Part shown: positions 26,349 through 35,728 of the stretch, one piece after another | Layout: every line of letters starts with the position of its first letter | Position numbering within the stretch: the stretch's first letter is position 1 | DNA from: Antarctobacter heliothermus | GTDB lineage: Bacteria; Pseudomonadota; Alphaproteobacteria; Rhodobacterales; Rhodobacteraceae | DNA length: 64,000 nt | Reading direction: 5' to 3' | NCBI RefSeq assembly: GCF_002237555.1 | Contig: NZ_CP022540.1 | Span: 3,105,001 to 3,169,000, forward strand | Made by a program: the position numbers and the translations under genes | The notes under the pieces: generated by a model | Database searches by the model: none | What the model was told of the DNA's origin: nothing | Seen by the model: the letters and a program-made list of their open reading frames with translations, nothing else

Positions 26349-27455
26349 ATGTTGAAGGATGGGGCCGTCTGGGCGCTTGGGGCCATGTCGGGAACATCTC
26401 TGGACGGGGTGGATGCGGCGATGCTGCATACCGATGGCGTGCGCATCCTCGATTTCGGCACCTGCGGCTATCGCGCCTATTCCGCAGAGGAACGCGCCAC
26501 CTTGAAGGCCGCGCTGGGGCGCTGGCCCGGCGCCGGTCTGAAAGACGCGCAAGCAGTGGTCGAGACCGCGCACGTCGAGTTGTTGTCACAATTCCCCGGA
26601 GCGCAACTAGTAGGCTTTCATGGCCAGACCTTGGCACATGACCCCAAGGGGCGCGGCACCCACCAACTGGGCGACGGCGCCGCGCTGGCGAAACACCTGA
26701 ATTGCCCGGTGGTCTGGGATTTCCGCTCTGCTGACGTTGCGTTGGGCGGCGAAGGCGCGCCGCTCGCCCCGTTTTTCCATTGGGCCTGCGCCCGCCACAT
26801 CGGGGCCACACGCCCGATCTGTTTCCTCAACCTCGGCGGCGTCGGCAACCTGACCTGGGTCGACCCATCCGCCAACAGGCCAGAGACGGACGGCGCGCTG
26901 CTGGCCTTTGATACCGGTCCGGCCAATGCGCCGATCAACGATCTGGTAGGCGAACGGCTCGGCCTCGACTGTGACCGCGACGGCGCGCTGGCTCGCAAAG
27001 GTCAGGTTGAGGAAGGCGCTTTGGAGCTTTTCCTGGACGAAGGCTACTTTCGCAAGATGCCGCCAAAGTCCCTCGATCGAGACGACTTTTCGCTAATGCT
27101 GGATTTGGTCCGCGAACTCTCGGATGCCGATGCCGCGGCCACCATGACCGGGATGGCAGCGGCCGCCGTCATGCAGGGGATGGAACATTGCCCCAGCCCG
27201 CCTGACCGCGTTCTGGTCACCGGCGGCGGCCGTAAAAACCCGGTCATGATGCGAATGCTGTCTGTCGGTCTGGACTGCCCGGTCCACCCGGTCGAAGACG
27301 TGGGGCTCGATGGCGACATGCTGGAGGCACAAGCCTTCGCCTATCTTGCGGTTCGGGTCGCGCGCGGCCTGCCAACATCGGCTCCCGGCACGACGGGCGT
27401 TGCGGCGCCAGTGGGAGGCGGACAGATCAGCCGGCCCGACAGCGTCCGATGCTGA
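26349..27455 (+). CDS. anmK: Anhydro-N-acetylmuramic acid kinase
   Basis: Phosphorylates anhydro-MurNAc recovered from peptidoglycan turnover. The 368 residues carry [60 protein letters not shown] and [12 protein letters not shown], all diagnostic for AnmK. Normal family length. Its stop is followed by repeat-containing non-coding DNA. It diverges from tyrS. Confidence 0.96.
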   Translation: MLKDGAVWALGAMSGTSLDGVDAAMLHTDGVRILDFGTCGYRAYSAEERATLKAALGRWPGAGLKDAQAVVETAHVELLSQFPGAQLVGFHGQTLAHDPKGRGTHQLGDGAALAKHLNCPVVWDFRSADVALGGEGAPLAPFFHWACARHIGATRPICFLNLGGVGNLTWVDPSANRPETDGALLAFDTGPANAPINDLVGERLGLDCDRDGALARKGQVEEGALELFLDEGYFRKMPPKSLDRDDFSLMLDLVRELSDADAAATMTGMAAAAVMQGMEHCPSPPDRVLVTGGGRKNPVMMRMLSVGLDCPVHPVEDVGLDGDMLEAQAFAYLAVRVARGLPTSAPGTTGVAAPVGGGQISRPDSVRC

Positions 27456-27783
27456 GGCGCGCCTGCGGCGCGTAGCCTCCGGCGGGGATATTTTCAGACA
27501 GAAAAAACAGGGCGCGGTGCCAAATTTCGTCCCGTCTATCAGGAACGAAGGCGCGCAAGCTAACCATTTGTTAAGCAAGATGCCGGAGGCTGGATCGTGC
27601 GGTACAGGCGGGGACGCCGATGATCGCGACAGGAGAAGCTTTGGCTTCCTGGGTCCGTCTCGCGCGGCGGGGCGGACCCATTTAATCCGGCCCCGATTTC
27701 TTCTGTCCCGAAATATCCCGGGGAGCACGAGGGGCAGTGCCCCTCGTCAAACAAACCTGTGCGGCGCAGCCGCTCTGCTGATC
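27456..27783. repeat. Gene-free stretch with two inverted repeat copies
   Basis: This 328-base stretch between anmK and moaA has no credible gene. At 27456-27508 is one copy of a local repeat: a CGCGCC-TGC-GGCGCG hairpin and the core GGGATATTTTCAGACAGAAA. At 27691-27747 is a second copy in the opposite orientation (TTTCTTCTGTCCCGAAATAT) with the hairpin ACGAGGGGC-AGT-GCCCCTCGT (27727-27747). Between them 27650-27657 and 27673-27680 form a perfect 8-bp stem. The copies may work as 3'-end hairpins for convergent genes. Confidence 0.7.
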
Positions 27784-28791
27784 TCAGCCGCCAGTGTGGG
27801 ACATGTGGCGTGACACGCGGCCATCGACCTTCTGTCGGGAATAGTCGAAATCATGCCCCTTGGGTTTGAGCGCAATCGCCGCGCGGATTGCCTCTTCCAG
27901 CGGGGTATCGTCCTCCGGGAAATTGCGCAGGGCGGCGCGCAGATCGGCGTTGTCCTCCTGACCCAGGCACATGAACAACTCACCGGTGCAGGTCAGGCGA
28001 ACCCGGTTGCAGCTTTCGCAAAAGTTATGTGTCAACGGGGTGATAAAGCCGATCTTCTGCCCGGTTTCTTCCAGCCGTATATAGCGCGCCGGGCCGCCGG
28101 TGCGTTCCGGCAAATCCGTCAAGGTATAGCGTTCCGCCAGTCGCGCACGCAGATCGTCCAGCTTCCAGTATTGGTCCAGCCGGTCTTCGTTGCCGATGTC
28201 CCCCATCGGCATGACCTCGATCCAGGTCAGGTCCATGTCGCGTTCTGCGCACCATTCCGTGATGCTGAACAGTTCGTCCTCGTTGAACCCCTTCAGTGCC
28301 ACAGCGTTGATCTTGACCCGCAAACCGGCGCTCTGCGCTGCGTCGATGCCCTTGATCACCTGCGGCAGGCGTCCCCAGCGGGTTATGTCGGCGAACTTCT
28401 TCTCGTCCAGCGTGTCGAGCGAGACATTCACCCGGCGGACCCCGGCGTCGTACAGATCGCCCGCAAACCGTCCCAGTTGAGAGCCATTGGTCGTCAGCGT
28501 CAGTTCCTTCAGCGCGCCCGACTCCAGATGCCGGGTCATCGCGCGGAAAAACGTCATGATATCGCGCCGGACAAGCGGTTCACCGCCGGTGATGCGCAAT
28601 TTCTCGACCCCCAGTCGCACAAAGCTGGAACACATGCGATCCAGTTCTTCGAGCGTCAGCAGATCCTTTTTCGGCAGGAACGTCATGTTCTCCGACATAC
28701 AGTACACGCAGCGAAAATCGCAGCGGTCGGTGACGGAGACCCGCAGATAAGAAATCGGGCGTTGGAATGGGTCGATAAGGGGCTGTGTCAT
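27784..28791 (-). CDS. moaA: GTP 3',8-cyclase (molybdopterin biosynthesis)
   Basis: Radical SAM enzyme for the first step of molybdopterin synthesis, 335 residues. The SAM cluster is C24-x3-C28-x2-C31 (CDFRCVYC). The second [4Fe-4S] motif near the C-terminus is [18 protein letters not shown]. The C-terminal GG tail needed for activity is present (SHTGG). I chose MTQPLIDPF (28791) as the start. The extra upstream frame runs over a divergent promoter region and lacks family sequence. Confidence 0.96.
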   Translation of the reverse strand: MTQPLIDPFQRPISYLRVSVTDRCDFRCVYCMSENMTFLPKKDLLTLEELDRMCSSFVRLGVEKLRITGGEPLVRRDIMTFFRAMTRHLESGALKELTLTTNGSQLGRFAGDLYDAGVRRVNVSLDTLDEKKFADITRWGRLPQVIKGIDAAQSAGLRVKINAVALKGFNEDELFSITEWCAERDMDLTWIEVMPMGDIGNEDRLDQYWKLDDLRARLAERYTLTDLPERTGGPARYIRLEETGQKIGFITPLTHNFCESCNRVRLTCTGELFMCLGQEDNADLRAALRNFPEDDTPLEEAIRAAIALKPKGHDFDYSRQKVDGRVSRHMSHTGG

Positions 28792-28866
28792 GGCGGTGAC
28801 ACTAGCTGTCGGCCCCTGTATGGGCAAGAGTGACAAAGGTCGCGTTTCGGTGAAGGGAGCCAGCCA

Positions 28867-29367
28867 GTGCGCAACATAACAATCGCGGCAAGAATCGGTG
28901 GTGTGATCGTTGGGGGGCTGTCGCTGACCGCCTGCGGCCAACTGGCGTTCCTAAAGGAACGCCCAGAGGCCGAAAGCCAAACTCCTGCTGCCGCCAGTCG
29001 CCCCGCGACAGTCAGCCCGCCGCCGGCAGCCGGTGCGCGCACCGTGGATCAGTTCGACACAACCACGGCGGAGGAGCGCAAGAAGGCCGCCGCCGCGCCA
29101 AAACCGCAGGGAGAGACATCTCTGGGTGACACTGTGGCCAGTCTTGGTGATCCTGCCGCGCCGGGGTTCTGGCTGGAAACGCCGCTGGTTTCGGCACCGG
29201 CCAAGGGCCGTGTGCTGAACCCGGCCACCGGGAAATCCGCGCAGGTTGATCTGATCCCGATCGACGGGCCAAAGACCGCAGGCAGCCGCATTTCGCTGGC
29301 CGCCATGCGGTTGATCGAGGCGCCGCTGACCGATCTGCCGACGCTCAAGGTCTTTTCCGGGGGCTGA
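28867..29367 (+). CDS. Lipoprotein of unknown function
   Basis: A 166-residue lipoprotein starting at a GTG ([10 protein letters not shown]). The lipobox is LTAC with C23. A Pro/Ala/Thr-rich spacer (about 35-60) precedes a small domain with [36 protein letters not shown] and [18 protein letters not shown], which I do not assign. It diverges from moaA and converges with the AlkD-like gene 3 bases later. Confidence 0.75.
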   Translation: MRNITIAARIGGVIVGGLSLTACGQLAFLKERPEAESQTPAAASRPATVSPPPAAGARTVDQFDTTTAEERKKAAAAPKPQGETSLGDTVASLGDPAAPGFWLETPLVSAPAKGRVLNPATGKSAQVDLIPIDGPKTAGSRISLAAMRLIEAPLTDLPTLKVFSGG

Positions 29368-29370
29368 TCT

Positions 29371-30048
29371 TCAGCGCAGGTATTTGCCCGCTTCCTTGCG
29401 GGCAAAGGCTTTCATGTCGGAGCCGTGGGCGTCCAGAAAGGTGCGCGCGGCGTCGGCGTCATGTTTCGACAGGTCGCGGACCCACCAGGCAACGGCTTTC
29501 TGGATAAACCAGTCCCTGTCCGGCACATAGCCCGCCGCCCAGTCCAGCACGCGGGCGCGCGCCGCCACTTCGTCCGATTTGGGAAAGTTCAGCTTTGTAA
29601 GGGGCAGGGTGATCACCAACGCCGCGCGCCGCGTCCACATGTGTTCGCATGTGGTCCAGCCCTCGACCTCGTCCAGACGCGACAGATCGGCCATCACCCG
29701 TTTCTGCCCGGCGATACAGGCATGATCCGCCACCGCCCAGGCATCAAACGACGGAACCCAGGAACGTATCAGGTGCCAGACCGCATCGTCTGGCCGGATG
29801 CGCGCCTGTGTCAGCAATTTGGCCGCGACCACACGCGCCTCGTGGATGTTGCTCTGCCAAAGGGCCTCCGCAAGCGCCACCCGTGCCTCCAGATCCATAG
29901 TCTGTCGCCATTCCCGCGCCATCTCGTCAAGAACCGGGTTGGCGACACCCAGATAGGGGCGATCAGCCTTGTGATAGGCCGCCATCTGCGCAGCCTTCTC
30001 AGGGTCTTGCATCGTGCCAAGGGCCGCAAGCGCATCCTCTTCCGTCAT
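29371..30048 (-). CDS. DNA alkylation repair protein (AlkD-like)
   Basis: A 225-residue HEAT-like AlkD family protein, a DNA glycosylase for positively charged alkyl bases. Typical segments are YLGVANPVLDEMAREWRQ, ALAEALWQSNIHEARVVAAKLL, and the active-site helix with WAVADHACI and DRDWFIQKAVAWWVRDLSKHD. The catalytic Asp and Trp positions are likely present. It is separated from glmS by 109 bases that hold another repeat copy. Confidence 0.85.
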   Translation of the reverse strand: MTEEDALAALGTMQDPEKAAQMAAYHKADRPYLGVANPVLDEMAREWRQTMDLEARVALAEALWQSNIHEARVVAAKLLTQARIRPDDAVWHLIRSWVPSFDAWAVADHACIAGQKRVMADLSRLDEVEGWTTCEHMWTRRAALVITLPLTKLNFPKSDEVAARARVLDWAAGYVPDRDWFIQKAVAWWVRDLSKHDADAARTFLDAHGSDMKAFARKEAGKYLR

Positions 30049-30060
30049 GCGCGGTCCCCA

Positions 30061-30130
30061 CGTTTCTTCTGTCCCAAAATATCCCGGGGGGGCGACCGCA
30101 GGGAGCCGGGGGCAGCGCCCCCTGAGTCCC
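30061..30130 (-). repeat. Intergenic repeat copy between alkD-like gene and glmS
   Basis: Core TTTCTTCTGTCCCAAAATAT (30063-30082), CCCGGGGGGG, then a GGGGGC-AGC-GCCCCC hairpin (30108-30122). It matches the copies at 27691 and, in reverse, 27456 and 47286. It lies immediately upstream of the AlkD-like gene and downstream of glmS, both on the - strand, so it could serve as the glmS 3' end. Confidence 0.75.
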
Positions 30131-30157
30131 CTCTCACACTCGCATCGGTTTCGGCCC

Positions 30158-31975
30158 TCATTCCACCGTCACCGATTTTGCCAGATTGCGCGGCTGGTCC
30201 ACATCGGTGCCCTTGGCGATGGCCGTGTGATAGGCCAACAACTGAGCGGGCAGCGCATAAAGGATGGGCGACAACACATCCGGCACCTTCGGCATCTGGA
30301 TCACCCGCCAGACATCCTGACCGGCGGCGGCGGCCCCTTCGGCGTCGGTGATCAGGCAGACCTTGCCGCCGCGCGCCATGACTTCTTGCATGTTCGACAC
30401 GGTCTTTTCGAACAGCGCATCCTTGGGGGCCATGACAACCACCGGCACATGTTTGTCGATCAGCGCAATCGGCCCGTGCTTCAGCTCCCCTGATGCATAA
30501 GCTTCGGCGTGGATATAGCTGATTTCCTTCAGTTTCAGCGCACCTTCCAGCGCGAGGGGATACATCAGTCCACGCCCCAGAAACAGGATGTCGCGCGCCT
30601 CTGCCAGCTTGCGGGCCACGCCGGCGATCACCTCATCGCGGTCCAGTGCCGCGTTGAAGGTGCCCGGCAAGGCGCGCAGCCCGGTCAGGATCTCGTCGCG
30701 CCGGTCCGGGGTAAGCTTGCCGCGTGCCACCGCCGCCTTCAGCGCCAGCAACAGCAGCACGTTCAACTGACAGGTGAACGCCTTGGTCGAGGCGACGCCG
30801 ATTTCCACACCTGCGTGAATCGGCAAGGCCAGATCGCTTTCGCGCGCGATGGAACTGTCGGGCACGTTGACCACGGCATAGATATGGTCCGCCTTGTCCC
30901 GGCAATAGCGCAGCGCCGCCAAGGTATCCGCCGTCTCGCCCGACTGCGACACGAACAGCGCCGCGGTCCCCGGCACAATTGGCGGTTCGCGATAGCGGAA
31001 CTCGGACGCCACATCGACCTCAACCGGCAGTCCGGCCAGTTGCTCGAACCAGTATTTCGCCGTGAAACAGGCGTAGTAGGCGGTGCCGCAGGCCACCATG
31101 GTCAGCCGCTCGATCTTGGTGAAATCGATGCCGGGATCGGGCAGGGCGATGCCGTCGTCGGTCAGATAGGCGTTCAGCGCGTTGGACAGGACCGACGGCT
31201 GTTCCGCGATCTCCTTGGCCATGAAATGCTTGTACCCGGCCTTGTCCACGCGGGCCGCATCCATCTGCACGGTCCGCATCTCGCGGTTCACCAGGCGCCC
31301 CTTGCCATCGCGGATCGTGGCCCCTTCGCGGGTCAACACCGCGCGGTCGCCCTCTTCGAGATAGGTGATGTGCGGCGTCAGCGGGGCCAGCGCAATGGCG
31401 TCGGACCCGACGTACATCTCGCCCTCGCCATGACCCACCGCCAACGGAGAGCCCTTGCGCGCCGCCACCATCAGATCCTCTTCGCCGTCGAACAGGAACG
31501 CCAGCGCAAAGGCTCCCTCCAGCTTGTCGATGCAGGCCATCGCCGCCTCAACCGGGCCCAGCCCGCCTTGCATCAGATGATCGGTCAGCAGCGCGATGGT
31601 TTCGGTGTCGGTTTCGGTCTTGGGCTCCAGACCGGCCGCCGTTACCTCGGCGCGCAATTCTTTGTAGTTCTCGATAATGCCGTTGTGGACAACCGCAACC
31701 GGGCCAGAGCGATGCGGATGGGCGTTGTCCGTCGACGGGACACCGTGGGTGGCCCAGCGCGTATGCCCGATGCCGGATTTCCCGGCCAAAGGCTGATGCA
31801 CCAGCAGATCCGACAGGTTCACCAGCTTTCCCATGGCGCGCCGCCGGTCCAGATGGCCGTCGTGTACGGTGGCAATCCCCGCGCTGTCATAGCCGCGATA
31901 TTCCAGCCGCCGCAGCGATTCGACCAGTTGGGGGGCCACTTCGTGCTTGCCCAGAATGCCTACGATTCCACACAT
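30158..31975 (-). CDS. glmS: Glucosamine-6-phosphate synthase
   Basis: Glutamine:fructose-6-phosphate aminotransferase, 605 residues. After Met removal Cys1 (MCGIVGILG) is the nucleophile of the glutaminase domain. Two SIS domains follow (SQSGETADTLAALRYCRD, EIGVASTKAFTCQL). The C-terminus ends LAKSVTVE as usual. It follows glmU by 39 bases on the same strand, making a UDP-GlcNAc operon. Confidence 0.97.
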   Translation of the reverse strand: MCGIVGILGKHEVAPQLVESLRRLEYRGYDSAGIATVHDGHLDRRRAMGKLVNLSDLLVHQPLAGKSGIGHTRWATHGVPSTDNAHPHRSGPVAVVHNGIIENYKELRAEVTAAGLEPKTETDTETIALLTDHLMQGGLGPVEAAMACIDKLEGAFALAFLFDGEEDLMVAARKGSPLAVGHGEGEMYVGSDAIALAPLTPHITYLEEGDRAVLTREGATIRDGKGRLVNREMRTVQMDAARVDKAGYKHFMAKEIAEQPSVLSNALNAYLTDDGIALPDPGIDFTKIERLTMVACGTAYYACFTAKYWFEQLAGLPVEVDVASEFRYREPPIVPGTAALFVSQSGETADTLAALRYCRDKADHIYAVVNVPDSSIARESDLALPIHAGVEIGVASTKAFTCQLNVLLLLALKAAVARGKLTPDRRDEILTGLRALPGTFNAALDRDEVIAGVARKLAEARDILFLGRGLMYPLALEGALKLKEISYIHAEAYASGELKHGPIALIDKHVPVVVMAPKDALFEKTVSNMQEVMARGGKVCLITDAEGAAAAGQDVWRVIQMPKVPDVLSPILYALPAQLLAYHTAIAKGTDVDQPRNLAKSVTVE

Positions 31976-32014
31976 GTTCTCAAATCCCTTGCCTGTAAAA
32001 TCACGCGGGGCCGG

Positions 32015-33370
32015 TCAGCCCTGCGCCTGCTGTTGTTTTGCCTTCTTCGCGCGCAGCATATTCATCAGCTTGGTGGCAAAGCCGGGCTTGATCTCTTGTT
32101 TGCCGCGCGCCAGTGCCAGCGCACCGGCCGGCACGTCCGCCGTGATGGTCGATCCCGACCCGGTCATCGCGCCGTCCCCCACGGTCACCGGGGCGACCAG
32201 CATGGTGTCTGACCCGATAAAAGCGTTTTTGCCAATGATCGTGCGGTGTTTGAATACACCGTCATAGTTGCAGGTGATGGTGCCTGCGCCGATATTGGTT
32301 TTTGCACCAATTTCCGCGTCGCCGATATAGGTCAGGTGGTTCGCCTTGGCCCCTTCGTGCAGCTGCGCGTTCTTGATCTCGACAAAGTTGCCCACATGGA
32401 CGTCCTCGGCCAGTTCCGCACCGGGGCGCAGACGGGCATAGGGGCCAACCACCGCTCCACGGCTGACGTGACAGCCCTCCAGATGCGAAAACGCGCGGAT
32501 GCGCGCGCCGGATTCGATGGTCACGCCGGGGGCAAAAACCACATAGGGTTCAATCTCTGCATCGCGGCCCACCGCCGTGTCCCAACCCAATTGCACCGTG
32601 TCGGGCGCTTGCAGGGTCACGCCCTGATCCAACAGCGCGGCGCGGGCGGCGGTCTGAAACGCCGCCTCGGCAAAGGCCAGATCGGCGCGCGAATTGACGC
32701 CCAGCGTCTCGGCCTCGGGGCAGCGCACAACCGTGGCGCTATGTCCCTCGGCGCGGGCAAGGCCCGGCACATCCGTCAGGTAATATTCACCGCTGGCATT
32801 GTCGTTGCCGACCTTGCCCAGCAGGGCGGTCAACAAACCGGCGTCTGCGGCGATAACGCCAGAATTGCAAAGGGTTATGGCGCGTTCTTCGTCCGTGGCG
32901 TCCTTGAACTCGACAATCTTGACCAGATCGTCCCCCGCCATGACCAACCGGCCATAGCGCGCGGGATCTGCCGCCTCGAATCCCAGCACCACAACGTCAT
33001 GGCTGGCGCGGGCGGCGCGCATCGCTTCCAGCGTGTCCTCTGAAATGAACGGCGTATCGCCGTACAAGACCACGACGTCGCCCTCGAACCCCTCCAGCGC
33101 GGGCAGGGCCTGCGACACCGCATGGCCTGTGCCCAGTTGCTCGGCCTGTTCCACAACCGTGACGTCGGGGTCATAGTCGCGCGCCGCGGCGGCCACCGTG
33201 TCAAACCCGTGTCCGGCGACAACCACTGTGCGCTCTGGCTCAAGTGCCGCGCCTGCACGCATGGCATGCCAAAGCATCGGAGCCCCGGCGATCTGGTGCA
33301 GGACCTTGGGCAAATCCGATTCCATGCGGGTGCCTTTGCCAGCAGCCAGTATGACGAGGGCGATGCTCAT
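32015..33370 (-). CDS. glmU: Bifunctional UDP-GlcNAc pyrophosphorylase / GlcN-1-P acetyltransferase
   Basis: Makes UDP-GlcNAc in two steps, 451 residues. The N-terminal nucleotidyltransferase begins with LAAGKGTRM and has ASGEYYLTD. The C-terminal left-handed beta-helix acetyltransferase carries EIKNAQLHEGAKANHLTYIGDAEIG and the active-site His in the GTITCNYDG region. The start is MSIALVILAAGKG (33370). An upstream ATG adds 4 residues. Confidence 0.97.
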   Translation of the reverse strand: MSIALVILAAGKGTRMESDLPKVLHQIAGAPMLWHAMRAGAALEPERTVVVAGHGFDTVAAAARDYDPDVTVVEQAEQLGTGHAVSQALPALEGFEGDVVVLYGDTPFISEDTLEAMRAARASHDVVVLGFEAADPARYGRLVMAGDDLVKIVEFKDATDEERAITLCNSGVIAADAGLLTALLGKVGNDNASGEYYLTDVPGLARAEGHSATVVRCPEAETLGVNSRADLAFAEAAFQTAARAALLDQGVTLQAPDTVQLGWDTAVGRDAEIEPYVVFAPGVTIESGARIRAFSHLEGCHVSRGAVVGPYARLRPGAELAEDVHVGNFVEIKNAQLHEGAKANHLTYIGDAEIGAKTNIGAGTITCNYDGVFKHRTIIGKNAFIGSDTMLVAPVTVGDGAMTGSGSTITADVPAGALALARGKQEIKPGFATKLMNMLRAKKAKQQQAQG

Positions 33371-33477
33371 GATCCGCTCCATAATTGCGTATTTTCGCTG
33401 CCCGTTCTATCGGGTTGGCATGGTGGCGCAAGGTGGCGTCGTTCACTCTGCATTGCGGCATGTGACAGGAGACGCGA

Positions 33478-34152
33478 ATGGCCCGAAATTGTGTGATTTT
33501 TGATCTGGATGGCACGCTGGCCGACACCAGCGGCGATCTGATCGCGGCGGCCAATGCCTGTTTTTCCGGTATGGGAGAGGCGGTGCGGCTGGACCCGGTG
33601 GCCGATGCGGCCATCGCGGTGCGCGGCGCGCGCCGCATGCTGACAGAGGGGTTGACCCGTGCGGGGCGCTACAGCGACGCGGCGGTCGAGGAATGGTTCC
33701 CCCGCTTTCTGGACATCTACGGAGAGGCCATCGACGTTCACACCCGGATGTACGACGGCGCGGTCGACGCGGTCGAGGCTCTGCGGGCGGCGGATTACGC
33801 GGTGGGCATCTGCACCAACAAACCAGAGGCGTTGGCCGAGACCCTGTTGCAGCGCCTTGGCGTGCGCGACCTGTTCGGATCGCTGATCGGCGCGGACAGT
33901 GGACCGACGCGCAAGCCCGATGTCGCGCCCTATTGGGCTTCGGTCGATCAATGTGGCGGGCGACGGTCGGCGTCTTTGTTGGTGGGCGACAGCGATACGG
34001 ACCGCAACACCGCCCGCGCGGCGGGGGTGCCTTGCGTGCTGGTCACTTTCTCGCCAGAGGGGCAGGCGGTGCGCACGCTGGACCCAGAGGCGCTGATTGA
34101 CCACTTTGACGAATTGCAGGGCGCGGTCGGGCAGTTGATCGGACGGCCCTGA
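33478..34152 (+). CDS. gph: Phosphoglycolate phosphatase-like HAD hydrolase
   Basis: A 224-residue HAD-family phosphatase. Motif I is FDLDGTLADTSGDL, motif II is CTNKPEALAE, and motif IV is VGDSDTDRNTARAAGVP, in the pattern of Gph. The substrate cannot be proved from sequence; phosphoglycolate is the usual one. It diverges from glmU, with CAGGAGACGCG before the ATG. Confidence 0.85.
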   Translation: MARNCVIFDLDGTLADTSGDLIAAANACFSGMGEAVRLDPVADAAIAVRGARRMLTEGLTRAGRYSDAAVEEWFPRFLDIYGEAIDVHTRMYDGAVDAVEALRAADYAVGICTNKPEALAETLLQRLGVRDLFGSLIGADSGPTRKPDVAPYWASVDQCGGRRSASLLVGDSDTDRNTARAAGVPCVLVTFSPEGQAVRTLDPEALIDHFDELQGAVGQLIGRP

Positions 34153-34210
34153 TCCGGGACGATCTGTCCCTGTTCGGCGGTGATCAAGGCGGGCCGTGCG
34201 CCTTACGGTT

Positions 34211-34320
34211 AGTCACCGAACCCCTCGGCTGCTTGGTTAACAGAAGGTAAAAACGCCTCTGTAACCCCTTGATTTCACTGTGGCGCGATTTGCGCCACGC
34301 GTGGACACCCCCTCAAGGGG
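34211..34320. terminator. Nested stem-loops between gph and MmgE/PrpD gene
   Basis: Outer stem CCCCTTGA (34265-34272) with TCAAGGGG (34313-34320) encloses an inner perfect stem GTGGCGC/GCGCCAC (34280-34286 with 34292-34298). The right arm includes the PrpD stop codon. Just upstream GGTTAACAGA and TCTGTAACC can form another stem with one bulge. This suits the 3' ends of two convergent genes; no T-run follows. Confidence 0.5.
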
Positions 34321-35614
34321 CCCGAAATAGATGCTCGGTCAGCGCCGTCAAAGGGGCCTCTTCCAGCCGGTCAATGACCGAGGCAATGGCCTCCGCCCGA
34401 TCCCGCCCCAGAACCGGATCGGCAAGGGCGTGGAACTTATTGACCAACTCGGCATCACTCGGCGGATCCTCCGCGTCCCAGCGCGGCCTCATCCAATCGC
34501 TTTCCAAAACCCGCCCGTCCCGCAGCACCAGCCTGACCCGCGCCAGCCGCGTGCCCGGAAAGGCCGCGTTCGCCTTGGCCTCCTCTGCCATGATCAACCC
34601 TTCTGACAGGCGCAGGATCTCTGGATCACGCAGCGCCGCGCGGTCCAGATCCGCCGGCGCCAGACCGCCACGCACCATCGCCACCGCACAGGGAAAGGTC
34701 GTGGAATACTGCGCCTCTTCGGTTGTCTCTGGCCGCGATGTGGCCAAGCGCGTCGCCTCGTGAAAGCTGTCCACTTCGATGTGATCGACGTCAGCCGCAC
34801 ACAACCCATGCGCCCGCCGCAACGCCAGCACGCCCTCAATCGGAGCCTGCGCCCAGCGGCACACCGGATCAGGTTTGAAATACTGCTGCAAGATGCGCCA
34901 GTCCGTGCCCAGACCCGTCCAATACTCCGGTGCCTGCTCAACCGTGATCGCGGGCGCGCCGGTAAAACCGCGCCGCGCCAGTTGCACCGCCGAGACACCG
35001 CTCATAGCACCCCAGCCCGCGCCGTCCTTGACCATCGTGGGCCAGTCGATGCAGCGCATCATCTGGCTGCGTGGGCCGTGGTATTCCGCGATCCCCAGCG
35101 CGTGCCGGGTTTGCCCCACATCCAAACCCAACAACCGAGCGCCCGCCGCCGCAGCCGTCACAGCACCCCAACTGCCAGAGGTGTGATAATCGGGGCAGGT
35201 GCCATGCTGCGCCTCTGCCGTCCGGGCGCCAAACTCGTAGCCCATGACCAAGGCGGTCAAAAAGCCCTCACCCGAGATTCGCGCCTGTTGTCCGAAAATC
35301 AGCAACGCGGGCAACAGAGGGCAGCCGATGTGGCCCTTGGCGGGGTTGTACCCGTCGTGCCCATCAAGGCTATCGATGCTTGTGGCCATCGCCATCGCCG
35401 CCGTCGCAGGGGCGGAGGTGCGGTTGTCGAACAGGATCGGCGTGGAGCCGGGAAAATCCTCTGCCGCGTGGTCACGGATGATCCGTGACATATCGGTCGC
35501 CAGACCTCCGGCCGCCACACCGATCAAGTCCAGCAGGCAGCGCTTTGCCTGCGCGCGGACGGGGGCGGGCAGATCGTCCCACTGTAGACCATGAATGAAA
35601 TCAAACGGTGTCAT
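34313..35614 (-). CDS. MmgE/PrpD family protein
   Basis: A 433-residue member of the MmgE/PrpD family (2-methylcitrate dehydratase, cis-aconitate decarboxylase and relatives). Typical parts are AKRCLLDLIGVAAGG, DGHDGYNPAKGHIGCPLLPALL, YHTSGSWGAVTAAAAGARLLGLD and KPDPVCRWAQAPIEGVLALRR. The substrate is unknown because no prp genes are adjacent. The frame is open far upstream, but the start at 35614 (MTPFDFIHGLQ) fits the family and avoids the divergent DegT gene. Confidence 0.85.
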   Translation of the reverse strand: MTPFDFIHGLQWDDLPAPVRAQAKRCLLDLIGVAAGGLATDMSRIIRDHAAEDFPGSTPILFDNRTSAPATAAMAMATSIDSLDGHDGYNPAKGHIGCPLLPALLIFGQQARISGEGFLTALVMGYEFGARTAEAQHGTCPDYHTSGSWGAVTAAAAGARLLGLDVGQTRHALGIAEYHGPRSQMMRCIDWPTMVKDGAGWGAMSGVSAVQLARRGFTGAPAITVEQAPEYWTGLGTDWRILQQYFKPDPVCRWAQAPIEGVLALRRAHGLCAADVDHIEVDSFHEATRLATSRPETTEEAQYSTTFPCAVAMVRGGLAPADLDRAALRDPEILRLSEGLIMAEEAKANAAFPGTRLARVRLVLRDGRVLESDWMRPRWDAEDPPSDAELVNKFHALADPVLGRDRAEAIASVIDRLEEAPLTALTEHLFRAP

Positions 35615-35728
35615 ACCGGCAGCGTAGCGCAAGCCATGCGCCCGCATTTCACGAAAAGCGACGCGCGCAGGGCGGCAAAAGTCGCGAATGGATTGACCGC
35701 CGCGCCATGCCTGCGTCAAAACACAGAA

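Noticed and set aside
27456..27783. CRISPR-like array or transposon end between anmK and moaA
   Set aside because: The repeats are only two, in opposite orientation, without regular spacers, transposase or target duplications. They match a dispersed intergenic repeat.
28792..28941. Extended start for moaA on the - strand
   Set aside because: The additional 50 residues run over the start of the divergent lipoprotein gene and lack family sequence.
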